A stretch of DNA of 64,000 nucleotides from Paraburkholderia sp. C35 (GCF_003121405.1 NZ_QBUY01000009.1:1-64000); one strand, 5' to 3'. Shown: positions 19,361 to 29,449, counted from the first letter of the stretch. Program-made: numbers and translations. Notes: generated by a model not told the origin, from the letters alone.

Positions 19361-20929
19361 CTAGCCAAGCGACGGCGCCGGAAGCACGCTTAGAGTCGCT
19401 TCTATGCTCATCGCGATTCCCAGCAACTTGCTATCGCTGCCAATCGGACCATCAAGGCCCAACCCCACGGGCAACCCTTTTGCTGTTTGGCCTGCCGGGA
19501 TCGTTATACCTGGCAGGCCGCTCGTGCTTCCTGCATCCGTATTTCGCGTTGCAACCGCAAAGAAAGAGGCAGGCGGGCCGCCGTTTACAGAAACCTGTGG
19601 CGAACCGGTTACGTGATCGATCACTGGCGCGGGAACGACCATAGTTGGGAAGACCATGCCATCCAGCCGGTTATCTGCAAAGTATGCAGCAAAGATGGAT
19701 TGCATCTTTGGACGATTGACGTGCAGAGCAGTGGCGTATTCGGCTGCAGCCTTGTCTTCGATAACTGCATCCATGATGGGTTTAACATCGGGGCTGGCCA
19801 CCTGTGCCGCTATATCTTCCAGCGTGACGTTGACGCCCATCTCAGTGAGGAACGCGGGAATGTCTACTTTCGCCTCGTGAAGTGCGATCGGGAAACCTGT
19901 TACGCCAACCAGAGCTGCGAGCCCGGTCGTGTCTACATCAACGAGAGTAATGCCTGCATTGCGTAGCGTCAATTTCGCTTTCTCTAGCAAAGATGACACT
20001 TCCGGGTCGATGTTGCTCCAGTAGCTCCCAGGCACTCCCAGACGTATCCCGCGCAGGTCGACGGCAGTTGCTATGGGGCGTCCGCTCATTACAGTATCGA
20101 GCAAAGCAACGTCTTGCATTGTCCGTGCGATAACGCCGATTGTGTCACGCGTGTGGCTGATCGGAAGCACCCCTTGTGCATCGTATCGCCTCTCGGACCC
20201 ACCGTTCCCGACGGACGGACGGTATCCAGCAACGCCACACAGCGAAGCGGGTTCGCGCACCGACCCGCCCGTGTCGGTGCCCAGACCTGCTGGCACTATC
20301 CGGGCGGCGACAGCGGCAGCCGTTCCGCCTGAGGAACCGCCAGGAACGCGCGTCTCGTCATAGGGGTTGCGCACGAATCCTGCAAACTTGGAGAAATTCG
20401 TACTGGTGGCCCCGAACGCCAGTTCATGCATGTTCGCCTTGCCCAGAACAATGGCGCCTGCGTCGATCAGCCGCTGTACCATAGGGGCGTTCGACGTTGG
20501 CCGCATGTCTCGCAAAGCGGGGGTGCCGCCGGTAGTTTTCATTCCCGCCACGTTAATGTTGTCTTTTACGACGATGGGCAGGCCGGCGAGCGGTGGGAGG
20601 GGAATGCCGGCGGCACGTTTGGCGTCGACTTCCCTGGCCGCCGCCAGAGCACCATCTCTATTCAGACTGATGAGCGTATTCAATCCGGCGAGATGCTCAG
20701 CGCGGTCAAGAAGTGTCAGCATATATGCTGCGGCCGACAACCGCCCGTCGCGTATGAACGTAACCGCTTGAGTGGCGGTCAATTGCAATTGGTCAGATTT
20801 TGACATGCGAGATGAGGTATCTGCGAAGGCGGATATCTGACTCATAAGAGCGCCGGCTCCGAGTACTGAGGTGGCTGCGGCGGCACCTGATGACTTCAAG
20901 ATAATCCTGCGTTTGTTGTTAATTGCCAT
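19361..20929 (-). CDS. Amidase-signature hydrolase with Tat-like signal, candidate mandelamide hydrolase
   Basis: 522 residues. The Ser-cisSer-Lys triad is visible: Lys in LPIVVKDNINVAGM, the GGSSGGTAAAVAAR glycine-serine box and the nucleophile in GLGTDTGGSVREPAS. This is the amidase signature family (GatA, mandelamide hydrolase MdlY). Beside mdlC and mdlB a mandelamide hydrolase is the most natural guess, but the substrate is not proven. The N-terminus has KRRIILKSSGAAAATSVLG and then AFA, a twin-arginine-like export signal, which would place it in the periplasm. GAGGAG lies 7 bases before the ATG. Confidence 0.85.
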   Translation of the reverse strand: MAINNKRRIILKSSGAAAATSVLGAGALMSQISAFADTSSRMSKSDQLQLTATQAVTFIRDGRLSAAAYMLTLLDRAEHLAGLNTLISLNRDGALAAAREVDAKRAAGIPLPPLAGLPIVVKDNINVAGMKTTGGTPALRDMRPTSNAPMVQRLIDAGAIVLGKANMHELAFGATSTNFSKFAGFVRNPYDETRVPGGSSGGTAAAVAARIVPAGLGTDTGGSVREPASLCGVAGYRPSVGNGGSERRYDAQGVLPISHTRDTIGVIARTMQDVALLDTVMSGRPIATAVDLRGIRLGVPGSYWSNIDPEVSSLLEKAKLTLRNAGITLVDVDTTGLAALVGVTGFPIALHEAKVDIPAFLTEMGVNVTLEDIAAQVASPDVKPIMDAVIEDKAAAEYATALHVNRPKMQSIFAAYFADNRLDGMVFPTMVVPAPVIDHVTGSPQVSVNGGPPASFFAVATRNTDAGSTSGLPGITIPAGQTAKGLPVGLGLDGPIGSDSKLLGIAMSIEATLSVLPAPSLG

Positions 20930-21631
20930 TCTAGTCTCCTCAACTCGTGGTCGGAAAAACGGTTACTGCTAGCTGGGCAAACGGCTTGAAATGCGAGCGT
21001 CTGCGTAAGGCAATCGCGAAGGGGGCAAGCGCTGTCCTTCGGCGTTCGCGTGCGATGAAAGGTAGGTCTCGCGCGCCGGGCTGAGACTGTAGCGAACGGG
21101 GCAAAGCCGTGGTTGTGCGCGAGTATAAGAGCCAGATACCGGACCAAGAAAGGCACTGCTGCGAACGCTCTTTTCGCGTTCGACGAAGTCCGGGTAAACG
21201 TTATCGCCGTCCGTGTGAACTTGAAGGTATCGCTGATTACGTTCGATTATCGGAAAGCGACAAGCAACTCCCTAGACCGAGCAAAGCGTTTCCCAACGTG
21301 CTCGATGGCGTTGTTCACAGTGGCTGTTCGATCGACTGACCGCACCTGGTCGTCCTCCAAGTGACCCGCTAACGACCATTTAGCGGTCTATATGCAGGAG
21401 GAGTTTCGTCAGATGTCCGCGCGGTCTTGCTGCGATAGTGGTCCAAGATTCACAAATACGCATCAGCGAGGTATCGAGGAATCCTCGGCAGAGCAGGATG
21501 CGCGAGTCGATAACGACGTGCAAATAAGGTCAGCGGTTTCGCAGATATTCGCGCTGGATCGTGAGCGGGCATGCAGACCACGGTTGATACGTTGATGCAG
21601 GCTACGATGGCTTCCTCGACAGCAACCGGTG
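20930..21631. other. Intergenic region, no gene seen
   Basis: About 700 bases between the amidase promoter side and the orphan three-gene cluster. Short open frames occur on both strands but none has motifs or a convincing ribosome site. This may be a junction between the catabolic region and an acquired segment. Confidence 0.3.
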
Positions 21632-22261
21632 TCAAAAGGGGATGACTTCTTCATGGTCGTAGTCAGGCGAGTCAGAAATGTCATCATCAGCGGTTGCCTC
21701 ATCTTCACTGATTACCATTGCTCGCCGGATAACCACTGGTAGGTGGAACCTATCGACTGGCTCGGTCTGTGGCGTCGATGCATCAAAAAAATGACGGGAT
21801 TGAGCGCTCACTTCATGACGCCACATTTCCCCCTGAAGTGCCTCTGAGGCGGGGACAACGTCGAGAACCGGCCGGTCATCGAACAGATACAGCAAAAGGT
21901 ATCGGCTGTCTGGCTTTGCTGCGCCCAATGTATGCTTTTCGAGCAAGACTTGGCCCGTCCGTAGTTGGAGGTAAGCTGTACCTTTCCCATCATTTCGCTC
22001 CTGCAGAACAATTGCCGTTGGCGGTTCAATCGATGGAGGAGCTGCGACCGAATTGATTCCCGGAAGGGCGATAACAATACACTGTTCGTCGGTGTCTAAA
22101 TCAGTTCGATTGAATATCTCGCTTGCAGTGGTTTTATACGAAGAGGGCTCTTCAGCTTGTCGACAGTCCTCCATAATTTCCAACGCCAGTTCTTCGTTTA
22201 GGTCGTCCATTCCGAGAGGGATGGTTAACAAGGCGGTACATTCGTTCACAACGGTGTTCAT
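21632..22261 (-). CDS. Orphan protein of unknown function (third gene of a three-gene unit)
   Basis: 209 residues from this ATG; a GTG 51 bases upstream is possible and no good Shine-Dalgarno decides. I do not recognise the family. The protein is acidic, especially in the last 30 residues (EDEATADDDISDSPDYDHEE), with a middle beta-rich part (YLQLRTGQVLLEKHTLG; RYLLLYLFDDRPVLDVVP). There is no signal peptide or membrane segment. It lies 69 bases after the second gene of the unit. Together the three genes look acquired, with lower GC than the flanks. Confidence 0.6.
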   Translation of the reverse strand: MNTVVNECTALLTIPLGMDDLNEELALEIMEDCRQAEEPSSYKTTASEIFNRTDLDTDEQCIVIALPGINSVAAPPSIEPPTAIVLQERNDGKGTAYLQLRTGQVLLEKHTLGAAKPDSRYLLLYLFDDRPVLDVVPASEALQGEMWRHEVSAQSRHFFDASTPQTEPVDRFHLPVVIRRAMVISEDEATADDDISDSPDYDHEEVIPF

Positions 22262-22330
22262 GGAGTATTTGTTACCGTAAAATTTGGGTTGTAGGCGAAA
22301 TCGGGCACACACTACGACGCGCGTCTGTGC

Positions 22331-22894
22331 TTACGTGGCTTGATTGGCCGAATCGACGGAGCTAACCGGTGTTGCTGTTTCTTCGGCAGGTTGTTGTCCG
22401 GGCGAAGAGTCTAGTAATCGAACGAAATTTAAGATCTTTTCTGCTGCTCGGAACGCTTTTGTATCGTCGAGTGGCGTAATTACCCCGCTTGAATCCAAGT
22501 AAGCACATAGCCACTCGAATATGGCTTCCGTGCTGAGAGGGCGTGCTGAAGGAGGCATACGCAGGATGTCCTCAGCAAAGCTCTCATTTACAACCCGGTC
22601 ATTCAGTTCCTGGGTTATCTTTACCCTGACGCCAAGTGGGCCGTTTTCGACGGATGTCATGGCTCGTCGCATCCAGTCGGGGCACGCAATCGCTAGTGCA
22701 TCGAGAACCATCTGTTTGGAGAAGCTCTCCCAGAAATGTGGTACCGGGCGATAGACGCGGTCCAGTGCTAAAGCAATCTGGTCACGAGTCGGTTGCCAGG
22801 ACTCATTCATGAGATTGGTGAATTGTGACGCGAGAGAAGCGACAGCCGCATCGTAGAATGTTTGGTTGGCGGCTTCGAAAATATCATTCGACAT
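22331..22894 (-). CDS. Orphan protein of unknown function (second gene of a three-gene unit)
   Basis: 187 residues, no recognised family, no signal peptide or membrane segment, predicted mostly helical. The start was chosen because it shares the leader GAGTTTAAA-ATGTC with the first gene of the unit (GAATTTAAA-ATGTC). The TTTAAA lies directly before both ATGs. It begins 47 bases after the stop of the first gene. Tail residues are rich in Pro, Ala, Thr and Ser (GQQPAEETATPVSSVDSA), probably disordered. Confidence 0.6.
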   Translation of the reverse strand: MSNDIFEAANQTFYDAAVASLASQFTNLMNESWQPTRDQIALALDRVYRPVPHFWESFSKQMVLDALAIACPDWMRRAMTSVENGPLGVRVKITQELNDRVVNESFAEDILRMPPSARPLSTEAIFEWLCAYLDSSGVITPLDDTKAFRAAEKILNFVRLLDSSPGQQPAEETATPVSSVDSANQAT

Positions 22895-22941
22895 TTTAAA
22901 CTCGGTATGGACTAGCCGGCTTTGGTCAGGGTATCTCATGC

Positions 22942-24153
22942 TTATCGCACGAGGTTGATGAGATTTCGCTTCAGTGATGTAGGGATAAATCCGCCATCGT
23001 GCATTCCGTTGATTTTCGCGATGCTGGTGAGCGGGTGTCGGCCGGGATAGTGCCGGACCGATGCGTCTTCACTGAACAGCGCAAGCAGCTCGGCGAAGTG
23101 ATTGAAACGATGGACTACCAGACAGCATTGCTTGGAGCCGATATACAGTAAGGCCCGCTCGGTGCGAGCAGTTTTCAGAAAATCGATGGCGTGCTGAGAA
23201 TCAAGGTAAAGCAAATTGTCTGCGAAACCGAAGACAGGCAAAGGAATCCCGTGCGGATTGTCGGACACGCGTTGAAGGTTGATGTCCCTTTTGCTCAGGC
23301 GAGCCAGATATTCGGTCTTGAAGTACGCATCGTCGACGGTCACCGCAAGACACACGCGCTCACTAGTCGCTGTTGCCAGTTCTGCGGGAAGCGCAGTGCG
23401 GTCAAGGATATATGCCGTGTTCGTGCTGAATGTCGTCGCTCTAATCTCGTCAATGAGTTTGGACGATTCTGAGGTCGAAGCCATGTGCGGCGTCACTTTA
23501 GTATCCCGATGGAGATAAGTGCGACCCTTCAAGATTTTCAACATTTCGTTCGCTGCCATTTCCGTCGCCCATGAGCCATATCCTGGTGCGCGGAGGTACT
23601 CTTTCTCGACGTGGTAGACATCATCATCTTCCTCGTCGTACCAACCTTCGAAGTGACCCTGCTGGTCGTCATCGAAAAACCCGCTGTCCTGGTGCATGTA
23701 CAGATAAGTCGCAGCGAGCTGGGCGGCCTCTCCTTCGTGCATCATGACTTGGTCGATATGTGCAGCTTTCATTCTGCGTACGTTTAGTTCCACCCTGCTC
23801 ATCAAACCAACAAGGCTAGAAACTCTTCGCTCCAGGTGTTCTTTTAGATCTCGATTCGCGATGGAAATGGCCAGTTCTGGTTCGTCCATCTGAAGCCAGA
23901 GAAAGAGATCGTTGGTATCGATCGAGTTCCAGAAGCTAAGCGTCTGGCATTCCCACGTCTGTGCGAGAGCTTTGAAACAGTAGGCTGTGGCGCGTTCGAC
24001 GAGTTCGACGCTCCTGTTGCTTTCTGCGAGCGTGAATGTCCGATAAGCGTTCTCGCTCAACCATTCAGGGCGAGGAGGGGGCGAGATCAGGGAATATGGT
24101 TTGCAATCGGCGTAAATTTGATGGTTACTTGTTGTTGAAACATAGGTCGACAT
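22942..24153 (-). CDS. Large orphan protein of unknown function (first gene of a three-gene unit)
   Basis: 403 residues from the ATG preceded by GAATTTAAA. I do not recognise the family. A strongly acidic insert lies near residue 165 (FFDDDQQGHFEGWYDEEDDD), and the C-terminal part has alternating hydrophobic segments (RVCLAVTVDDAYFKTEYLA; RALLYIGSKQCCLVVHRF) that suggest a folded alpha/beta domain. There is no membrane segment. The upstream 546 bases include AT-rich DNA unlike the rest of the window, which fits recent acquisition. Confidence 0.65.
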   Translation of the reverse strand: MSTYVSTTSNHQIYADCKPYSLISPPPRPEWLSENAYRTFTLAESNRSVELVERATAYCFKALAQTWECQTLSFWNSIDTNDLFLWLQMDEPELAISIANRDLKEHLERRVSSLVGLMSRVELNVRRMKAAHIDQVMMHEGEAAQLAATYLYMHQDSGFFDDDQQGHFEGWYDEEDDDVYHVEKEYLRAPGYGSWATEMAANEMLKILKGRTYLHRDTKVTPHMASTSESSKLIDEIRATTFSTNTAYILDRTALPAELATATSERVCLAVTVDDAYFKTEYLARLSKRDINLQRVSDNPHGIPLPVFGFADNLLYLDSQHAIDFLKTARTERALLYIGSKQCCLVVHRFNHFAELLALFSEDASVRHYPGRHPLTSIAKINGMHDGGFIPTSLKRNLINLVR

Positions 24154-24699
24154 TTTAAATTCGCTGTAAATTGGTATTTGAAACAAATCTATAGCGTCGA
24201 GAATATATGGCGAAACCGGGATTTGCAATACGTTGAGTTAAATATCCAAGTATTTATACATAATCTAAAATTAAAATGAGATGATGAATAAAAATCTATA
24301 TTTCGCGGCGGCGGAAAATGGGATATGGTTATTTAGGGAGCGAATTTTTTCGGTCCGCTCTGAGCGATAGAGGCTAGATATTTGCTGGGAGCAGGTCGCC
24401 AATGGTTGGGCGACGCCTGTCGGGGGAGAGAAAAAACAAGGCTGGGTTACCGCAGTATTGCGGAGCGCGGCGTCGCCGCCATTTGCAACGCTATGCAGGT
24501 TCTTCAGGCTTAGGGCCTGGCGCCTGCGAACACGTGCCGACCGTCTTCCGGCTCACGACGCGCCGGTTCGACCGCGTGGCTAGGCCGCTTGCTTCATGTA
24601 TCCCTCTTCGAGCGACTATTGGCGCGTCTCGGATGATGGCCCATCGAGCCTGGGCTCGATGAGCAATGCTTACCCGGGATGGTTGACACAAATTCGACG
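24154..24699. other. Intergenic region with AT-rich patch
   Basis: The first 150 bases (24154-24310) are markedly AT-rich and should hold the promoter of the three-gene orphan unit. The rest is ordinary GC-rich sequence without a supported gene. Confidence 0.4.
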
Positions 24700-26016
24700 C
24701 TAGATGTCCTTCATACGGAGCTCTTTTGGGAACACCCAGATTGCAATCGCGACGCACACAAGGCTAAGAGCGACGATCGTATAGAGCGCAGGCGTGGTGC
24801 TGCCAGTCATGTCGCTGATACGTCCAACCATGACCGGACTGACGATGCCACCCAATTGTCCGATCGAGTTGATAAGTGCGATGCCACCTGCTGCGCCCGC
24901 GCCAGTGACGACCTTCGGCGGTAGAGTCCAGAATGCTGGAATGGTGGTCAACATTCCTACGCCAAGCACAATCAGGGCGATCGTCAGCGCAACAGTGTTG
25001 TGGTCGAAAATCCCTGCTCCCAGGAACCCGATGGCAGTCAGTAGCATGCAGCCTGCAAACGTCATGCGGCGGTTTCCGGTGCGATCTCCCAGCCGGCCCA
25101 TTATCAGCATGGCGATGCCGCCGAACAGATACGGAAGCGCGGTCAGCATGCCGATTGTGGTCGCGTCACGCACTCCAGAGGTGCGCAGAAGTTGCGGCAT
25201 CCAGAAGTTCATCCCATATGACGCGATCTGCACGAGGAAGTACGCGAGCGCCAGTACCAGAAAGGCCGGCGACTTCAATGCCCCCAAAAACGAATGGCTC
25301 ACGACTTTCTTCGCGTCGGCGTCGAGCTTCGAACGCAGCAGCGTTTTCTCTTCAGCGGTCAGCCAGGTCGCGTCTTCGACCCGGTCATCGAATCGGAACA
25401 GCACAATGATGCCGAGCAGAACGCAAGGCAATCCGCCGATAAGGAATATCCAGTGCCACGCGGGGATTCCTGCAACGCCGTCAAAATGGCCCAGAATGAA
25501 GCCGGATAAAGGTGCGCCAAGGACGCCCGAGGCGGCGAGTGCGAGAAAAAGAAGCCCGGTCACACGCCCTCGGTGTTTCGCAGGGAACCATGTCGACAGG
25601 TAGTACAGCACGCCCGGAGCGAAACCCGCTTCCATCGCACCGATGATGAAACGCGCAATGTAGAACGTTGTCTCTGAACGGACGAACACCATGCACGCTG
25701 TGGCGAGTCCCCATGAGACCATGATGCGTGCGATCCACTTCCTCGGCCCGACCTTGTAGAGGAACAGATTGCTCGGAACTTCGCAGGCGACGTAACCAAC
25801 GACGAAAAGCGCTGCACCGATACCATATGCGGTATCGCTCAGCGCAAGCTCTTTTTGCAGATGGAACTTCGCGAAGCTGATATTGATCCGGTCGAACCAC
25901 GCGAACAGATAGCAGACGATGATCAGCGGGATCACGCGAAGTTTGACCTTCAGCATGAGCGCGGACTCGGCATCGCGCATATTCGCGCCTCCTTCCAATG
26001 CCCTATTGATAAGCAT
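24700..26016 (-). CDS. MFS transporter, anion:cation symporter-like
   Basis: 438 residues with 12 probable membrane segments. The first helix FAWFDRINISFAKFHLQKEL is the hallmark of the anion:cation symporter group, which carries organic acids such as phthalate, tartrate, glucarate and galactonate. The start has AAGGGGAAG upstream. It lies downstream of a ketopantoate-reductase-like and an isopropylmalate-dehydrogenase-like gene on the same strand, after a 306-base gap. It probably imports the hydroxy- or keto-acid these enzymes handle; the substrate is unknown. Confidence 0.9.
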   Translation of the reverse strand: MLINRALEGGANMRDAESALMLKVKLRVIPLIIVCYLFAWFDRINISFAKFHLQKELALSDTAYGIGAALFVVGYVACEVPSNLFLYKVGPRKWIARIMVSWGLATACMVFVRSETTFYIARFIIGAMEAGFAPGVLYYLSTWFPAKHRGRVTGLLFLALAASGVLGAPLSGFILGHFDGVAGIPAWHWIFLIGGLPCVLLGIIVLFRFDDRVEDATWLTAEEKTLLRSKLDADAKKVVSHSFLGALKSPAFLVLALAYFLVQIASYGMNFWMPQLLRTSGVRDATTIGMLTALPYLFGGIAMLIMGRLGDRTGNRRMTFAGCMLLTAIGFLGAGIFDHNTVALTIALIVLGVGMLTTIPAFWTLPPKVVTGAGAAGGIALINSIGQLGGIVSPVMVGRISDMTGSTTPALYTIVALSLVCVAIAIWVFPKELRMKDI

Positions 26017-26322
26017 GTGCTTCCCCTTATGTCTCAGTAAAGGGCAGATACCGCACGCGCTATTGCGCGCAGCGTCCGTGACGTTAAGCCCGGGTGATCC
26101 CGGTAGATATCGGTCGACGTCAGTCAGTAACGCCCGGGGCGTCCTGTCGAACATGACGCGAAGGCTCTAGGTCGATTGGTGGCTCATGAGTGTCTCCATA
26201 AATGTTCTTTTTAGTTGTTGTTGGATGCAGGGGTATGGGCATGCAGCCCGAGCCACATACCCACGTTATTCTTTGGGATCACTTCACTCCCGCTCTCCGC
26301 GTCAGGGAGAGGGGAACGTTGA
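26017..26322. other. Intergenic region with an imperfect hairpin
   Basis: 306 bases. An imperfect inverted repeat pairs CCCGCTCTCC (26289-26298) with GGGAGAGGGG (26305-26314) just after the stop of the ketopantoate-reductase-like gene. It lacks a T-run, so it may be a REP-like element or a weak Rho-independent stop. The rest should hold the MFS promoter. Confidence 0.35.
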
Positions 26323-27249
26323 TCATTCGGTGAATCCTGCTTCTCGCGCCTTGATGATCGCGACCACCGTATCGTTCACCGGCGTGGGGACGCCATATTT
26401 GCGCCCCTCGCGCGAAATCGACCCGTTGATGGCCTCAACCTCGCCACGGCGACGGAGGTTGTAGTCAAGCAGCATCGATGGGCGTGCGTTCGGGATCTTG
26501 CTGCCGAGCTTGCGAATGTGCTCGATGGGGTCACCCACGTCCAGACGGATGCCAGCAGCTTTCGCCACGGCGATCGCTTCTTCAGCGGCTCCCTTCGCGA
26601 CGCTCCAGGCGCTGGGATTTGCCATCACTTCACCGATGGTCATGCCCGTTGCACAGGTCGTCCCAGAGAAGGCGACGTTCATGATCAGCTTCTCCCACAC
26701 CATCTGATCGAGGTCGTCGAAGATTGCGACCTTGAAGCCGGAGGAACGCCAGATTTCAGCGGATGCTTCGAGTTCCTCGCGCGGCAGACCGCGGTATGCG
26801 CCGAACCGAATCATCTCCATGCCGTTGTGATGCGCGTGGCCCGGAGCACGGATGGACGCGCCGAATCCACCGACAACGCCCACAGCAACCCGGCTGTCGC
26901 CGAGGATCGCAGCAGCCTTTTCCGCAGAGCCCAGTCCATTCTGGATCGTTTGCACCACCGTCTTCGGCCCCACAAGCTGCTCGGACGCGCGAGACGCTGC
27001 TTCGATATCGAATGCCTTTGTGGCGATGATCACGAGATCGCAGACACCGATACCGTCCGTGGTCGTGCTGGCGTGGATCGGAACAGTGCGATCGCCGCTC
27101 GCACCTTCAACGCGCAAACCCTTTTCCTGCATTGCGGCGACATGGTCGGGCCACAGACAGATTGCATGCACTTCGTGACCTGCGCTGACCATCAATCCGG
27201 CATAGACGGAGCCCATTGCTCCGCATCCGACAATTGCTACCTTTGCCAT
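26323..27249 (-). CDS. Ketopantoate reductase family oxidoreductase (PanE/ApbA-like)
   Basis: 308 residues. It has an N-terminal NADP-binding motif (VAIVGCGAMGSVYA, residues 4-17), a TIQNGLG segment and the C-terminal helical domain with MVWEKLIMNVAFSG, where Lys is the family catalytic residue. It ends with EINGS-like and DTVVAIIKAREAGF motifs common to 2-dehydropantoate 2-reductases. Catabolic operons often carry PanE paralogues with other 2-keto-acid substrates, so pantothenate synthesis is not the likely role here. It starts 13 bases after the isopropylmalate-dehydrogenase-like gene and is probably cotranscribed. Confidence 0.88.
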   Translation of the reverse strand: MAKVAIVGCGAMGSVYAGLMVSAGHEVHAICLWPDHVAAMQEKGLRVEGASGDRTVPIHASTTTDGIGVCDLVIIATKAFDIEAASRASEQLVGPKTVVQTIQNGLGSAEKAAAILGDSRVAVGVVGGFGASIRAPGHAHHNGMEMIRFGAYRGLPREELEASAEIWRSSGFKVAIFDDLDQMVWEKLIMNVAFSGTTCATGMTIGEVMANPSAWSVAKGAAEEAIAVAKAAGIRLDVGDPIEHIRKLGSKIPNARPSMLLDYNLRRRGEVEAINGSISREGRKYGVPTPVNDTVVAIIKAREAGFTE

Positions 27250-27262
27250 GATCGTGCGCTCC

Positions 27263-28345
27263 TTAGCTGTTCAGCGCGTCGACGATCGACTGCGTGACGC
27301 TTTCCGTGTTGCCATTGCCGCCGATATCGGGAGTACGTGGGCCGGATGCAAGAACCTTTGCCGTTGCCTGACGAATCGCAGCGGCGACCTTTTCGCAACG
27401 CGGATCGTGCTGCTGCTGAGCAATCCATTCGAGCATCATGGCGGCGGACAGGATCGTCGCGACCGGGTTTGCGACACCGTTGCCAGCGATGTCCGGTGCG
27501 CTACCGTGGCTCGGCTGGAAAATGCCGTGCTTGAGGCTAACGTCGCCCGAGGGTGCCACGCCGAGACCGCCAACAACGCCAGCAGCGATTTCCGAGGTGA
27601 TGTCACCGAAGACGTTCTCGGTGACCACGACGTCGTAACGCTCCGGGTTGGTCACGAACATCATCGAACCCGCGTCGATGTAAAGTCGTGCTGTTCCGAT
27701 GTCCGGGTGGCGCTCTGCCACTTCATCGAACACCTTGCGGAGGAATGCATTGCTGCGCAGCACGTTTGACTTGTCGAGCAGCGTGACGTGACCGGGCGTG
27801 CCGTGCGAAGCGCGGCGCTGTTTCGCCTGTTCGAAAGCGACTTCGAAGAGCTTTTCGCTGGTAGCGCGGGTGATCGTGAGGCGATCGCTGACGGCTTCGT
27901 CGCTCGGTTCCTGCTTGTCGTGACGGCCCGCGAACAGACCTTCAGTCGTTTCACGGATGACGAGCATGTTGACCTTCTCTGCCTTCACGCGGGTCGGGAC
28001 GCCCGGAAACAGTTCGCAGGGGCGCAGGCTTGCGAAGAGACCATAGCGCTCACGCAAATCGATCTGCGGCGCGATTTCCGTGCCGTCTGCCTTGCGAACG
28101 GTGGGCAGGCCCATCGCGCCGAGCAGGACCGCGTCCGCCTCGCCAACGGCCACTGCGTCTGCTTCGGCCATCGATTCGCCGGTGCGCTGGTAGAGATTCG
28201 CGCCAGCTTCGTAAGTCTTGTACGACAGCTTGAGGTCTTCGTTTTTGGCAGCAGCGTTCAGGACGCGAACGGCAGCGTCGACAACTTCAGGGCCGATACC
28301 ATCACCGGGCAGCAGCGCGATTTCATAGAGGGCTTTGCTCATCAT
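27263..28345 (-). CDS. Isocitrate/isopropylmalate dehydrogenase family enzyme
   Basis: 360 residues with the NAD-dependent beta-decarboxylating dehydrogenase signatures: LLPGDGIGPEVVDAA near the N-terminus, DLRERYGLFASLRP, a metal-binding VTENVFGDITSE, and the coenzyme segment HGSAPDIAGNGVANP. The genes around it are not leucine genes, so it probably acts on another malate or tartrate-like acid (inference). Two consecutive ATGs share one GGAG; the second (28342) has better spacing. It is the first gene of an operon with the PanE-like gene, with a LysR gene upstream on the same strand. Confidence 0.88.
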   Translation of the reverse strand: MMSKALYEIALLPGDGIGPEVVDAAVRVLNAAAKNEDLKLSYKTYEAGANLYQRTGESMAEADAVAVGEADAVLLGAMGLPTVRKADGTEIAPQIDLRERYGLFASLRPCELFPGVPTRVKAEKVNMLVIRETTEGLFAGRHDKQEPSDEAVSDRLTITRATSEKLFEVAFEQAKQRRASHGTPGHVTLLDKSNVLRSNAFLRKVFDEVAERHPDIGTARLYIDAGSMMFVTNPERYDVVVTENVFGDITSEIAAGVVGGLGVAPSGDVSLKHGIFQPSHGSAPDIAGNGVANPVATILSAAMMLEWIAQQQHDPRCEKVAAAIRQATAKVLASGPRTPDIGGNGNTESVTQSIVDALNS

Positions 28346-28443
28346 TTGTCTCCACGAGGTTTGGTGTGGATCGAATGATGGCGAAATAGCCTCAGCCCGT
28401 GAATTACTCTTTGGCGAGTCAGCCGTAACGAACCGTTATGGCT

Positions 28444-29355
28444 CTATTTATTTTTTGTCCGTCTGGAGGCCGCTCTGGTTTGCAGGTGAGTGACGAGCGC
28501 TTCGGCTGCCGGGGAAAGGCTTTCGCGGTTTCTGATGGCGATCCCAAGGTGGCGATGCGCCCAAGGTTCCGCCAGCGGCACCTCAGTGACACCGAGGCGT
28601 TTGACGAACAGCTTCGTCAGATTTCGAGGGGCGATGGCGATCCCTAGCCCCGCCGAGACCATCAGGCAGAGCGCGTCGTAGCCGGTCACCTGAATCCGAA
28701 GCCGGAAGTCCTTTTGAAGACGGTTTGCGACTTGGGTCAATTGTGTGTTGATGGCGCTCCCGGTGCGTAGGCCGACAAAATCCCACTCCAGCGTTTCCTC
28801 GAAGCGCACGCTCTTGCGGCCAGCCAACGCGTGGTCGCTACGAACCACCACGCTCAGTTCATCTTCCTCATAGGGAAGCGTCACTACAGCCTCCGCGTGC
28901 GCCTCGACGGTGAAGATACCAACGTCCGCCGCATTCTCGGCCACGGATCGAAGTGTCACGAGGCTATTGCGCTCCTCAAGCCGGATTTCCACACCAGGAT
29001 GATCGCCGAGAAACGTCGCGAGATCATCCGAAAGGAACTGCGTGATCGCGGAGATGTTGGAAAAGACGCGCACCTGCCCGCGTGTGCCCGACGCGTAGTC
29101 GAGCATTTCCTTGTGTATGTCATCCAGATAGTTGACTGCTCGACGCGATAGGTTTAGCAGCGCATATCCCGCCGCTGTGGGCTCGACGCCCTTGTGGTGT
29201 CGGGTGAGCAACGTCGTACGCAAGGTTTCCTCAAGCGCGCTGATCCGCTTGCTCACGGCAGGAGCCGCAATGTGCTCTCGCTCAGCGGCGCCCGCAATGC
29301 TGCCTTCCTCAACAACCGCGATGAACAGGTTCAGAGAAACGGGGTCGAGCTTCAT
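28444..29355 (-). CDS. LysR-family transcriptional regulator
   Basis: 303 residues. The HTH is at residues 5-62 (LFIAVVEEGSIAGAAEREHI; VSKRISALEETLRTTLLTRH) with a normal effector domain (SAGLGIAIAPRNL). The start MKLDPVS fits family length; in-frame codons upstream have no support. It points in the same direction as the dehydrogenase/PanE-like/MFS genes, 98 bases upstream of them, and probably controls them. Confidence 0.9.
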   Translation of the reverse strand: MKLDPVSLNLFIAVVEEGSIAGAAEREHIAAPAVSKRISALEETLRTTLLTRHHKGVEPTAAGYALLNLSRRAVNYLDDIHKEMLDYASGTRGQVRVFSNISAITQFLSDDLATFLGDHPGVEIRLEERNSLVTLRSVAENAADVGIFTVEAHAEAVVTLPYEEDELSVVVRSDHALAGRKSVRFEETLEWDFVGLRTGSAINTQLTQVANRLQKDFRLRIQVTGYDALCLMVSAGLGIAIAPRNLTKLFVKRLGVTEVPLAEPWAHRHLGIAIRNRESLSPAAEALVTHLQTRAASRRTKNK

Positions 29356-29449
29356 ATTTGCACCAGCACCATAGAAATGCAGCACATGGTAAAGCATCGG
29401 GATATGCCGGAGAAAAGGCGTCGGGGCAGTGCACACTGCCAGTGTTGCC

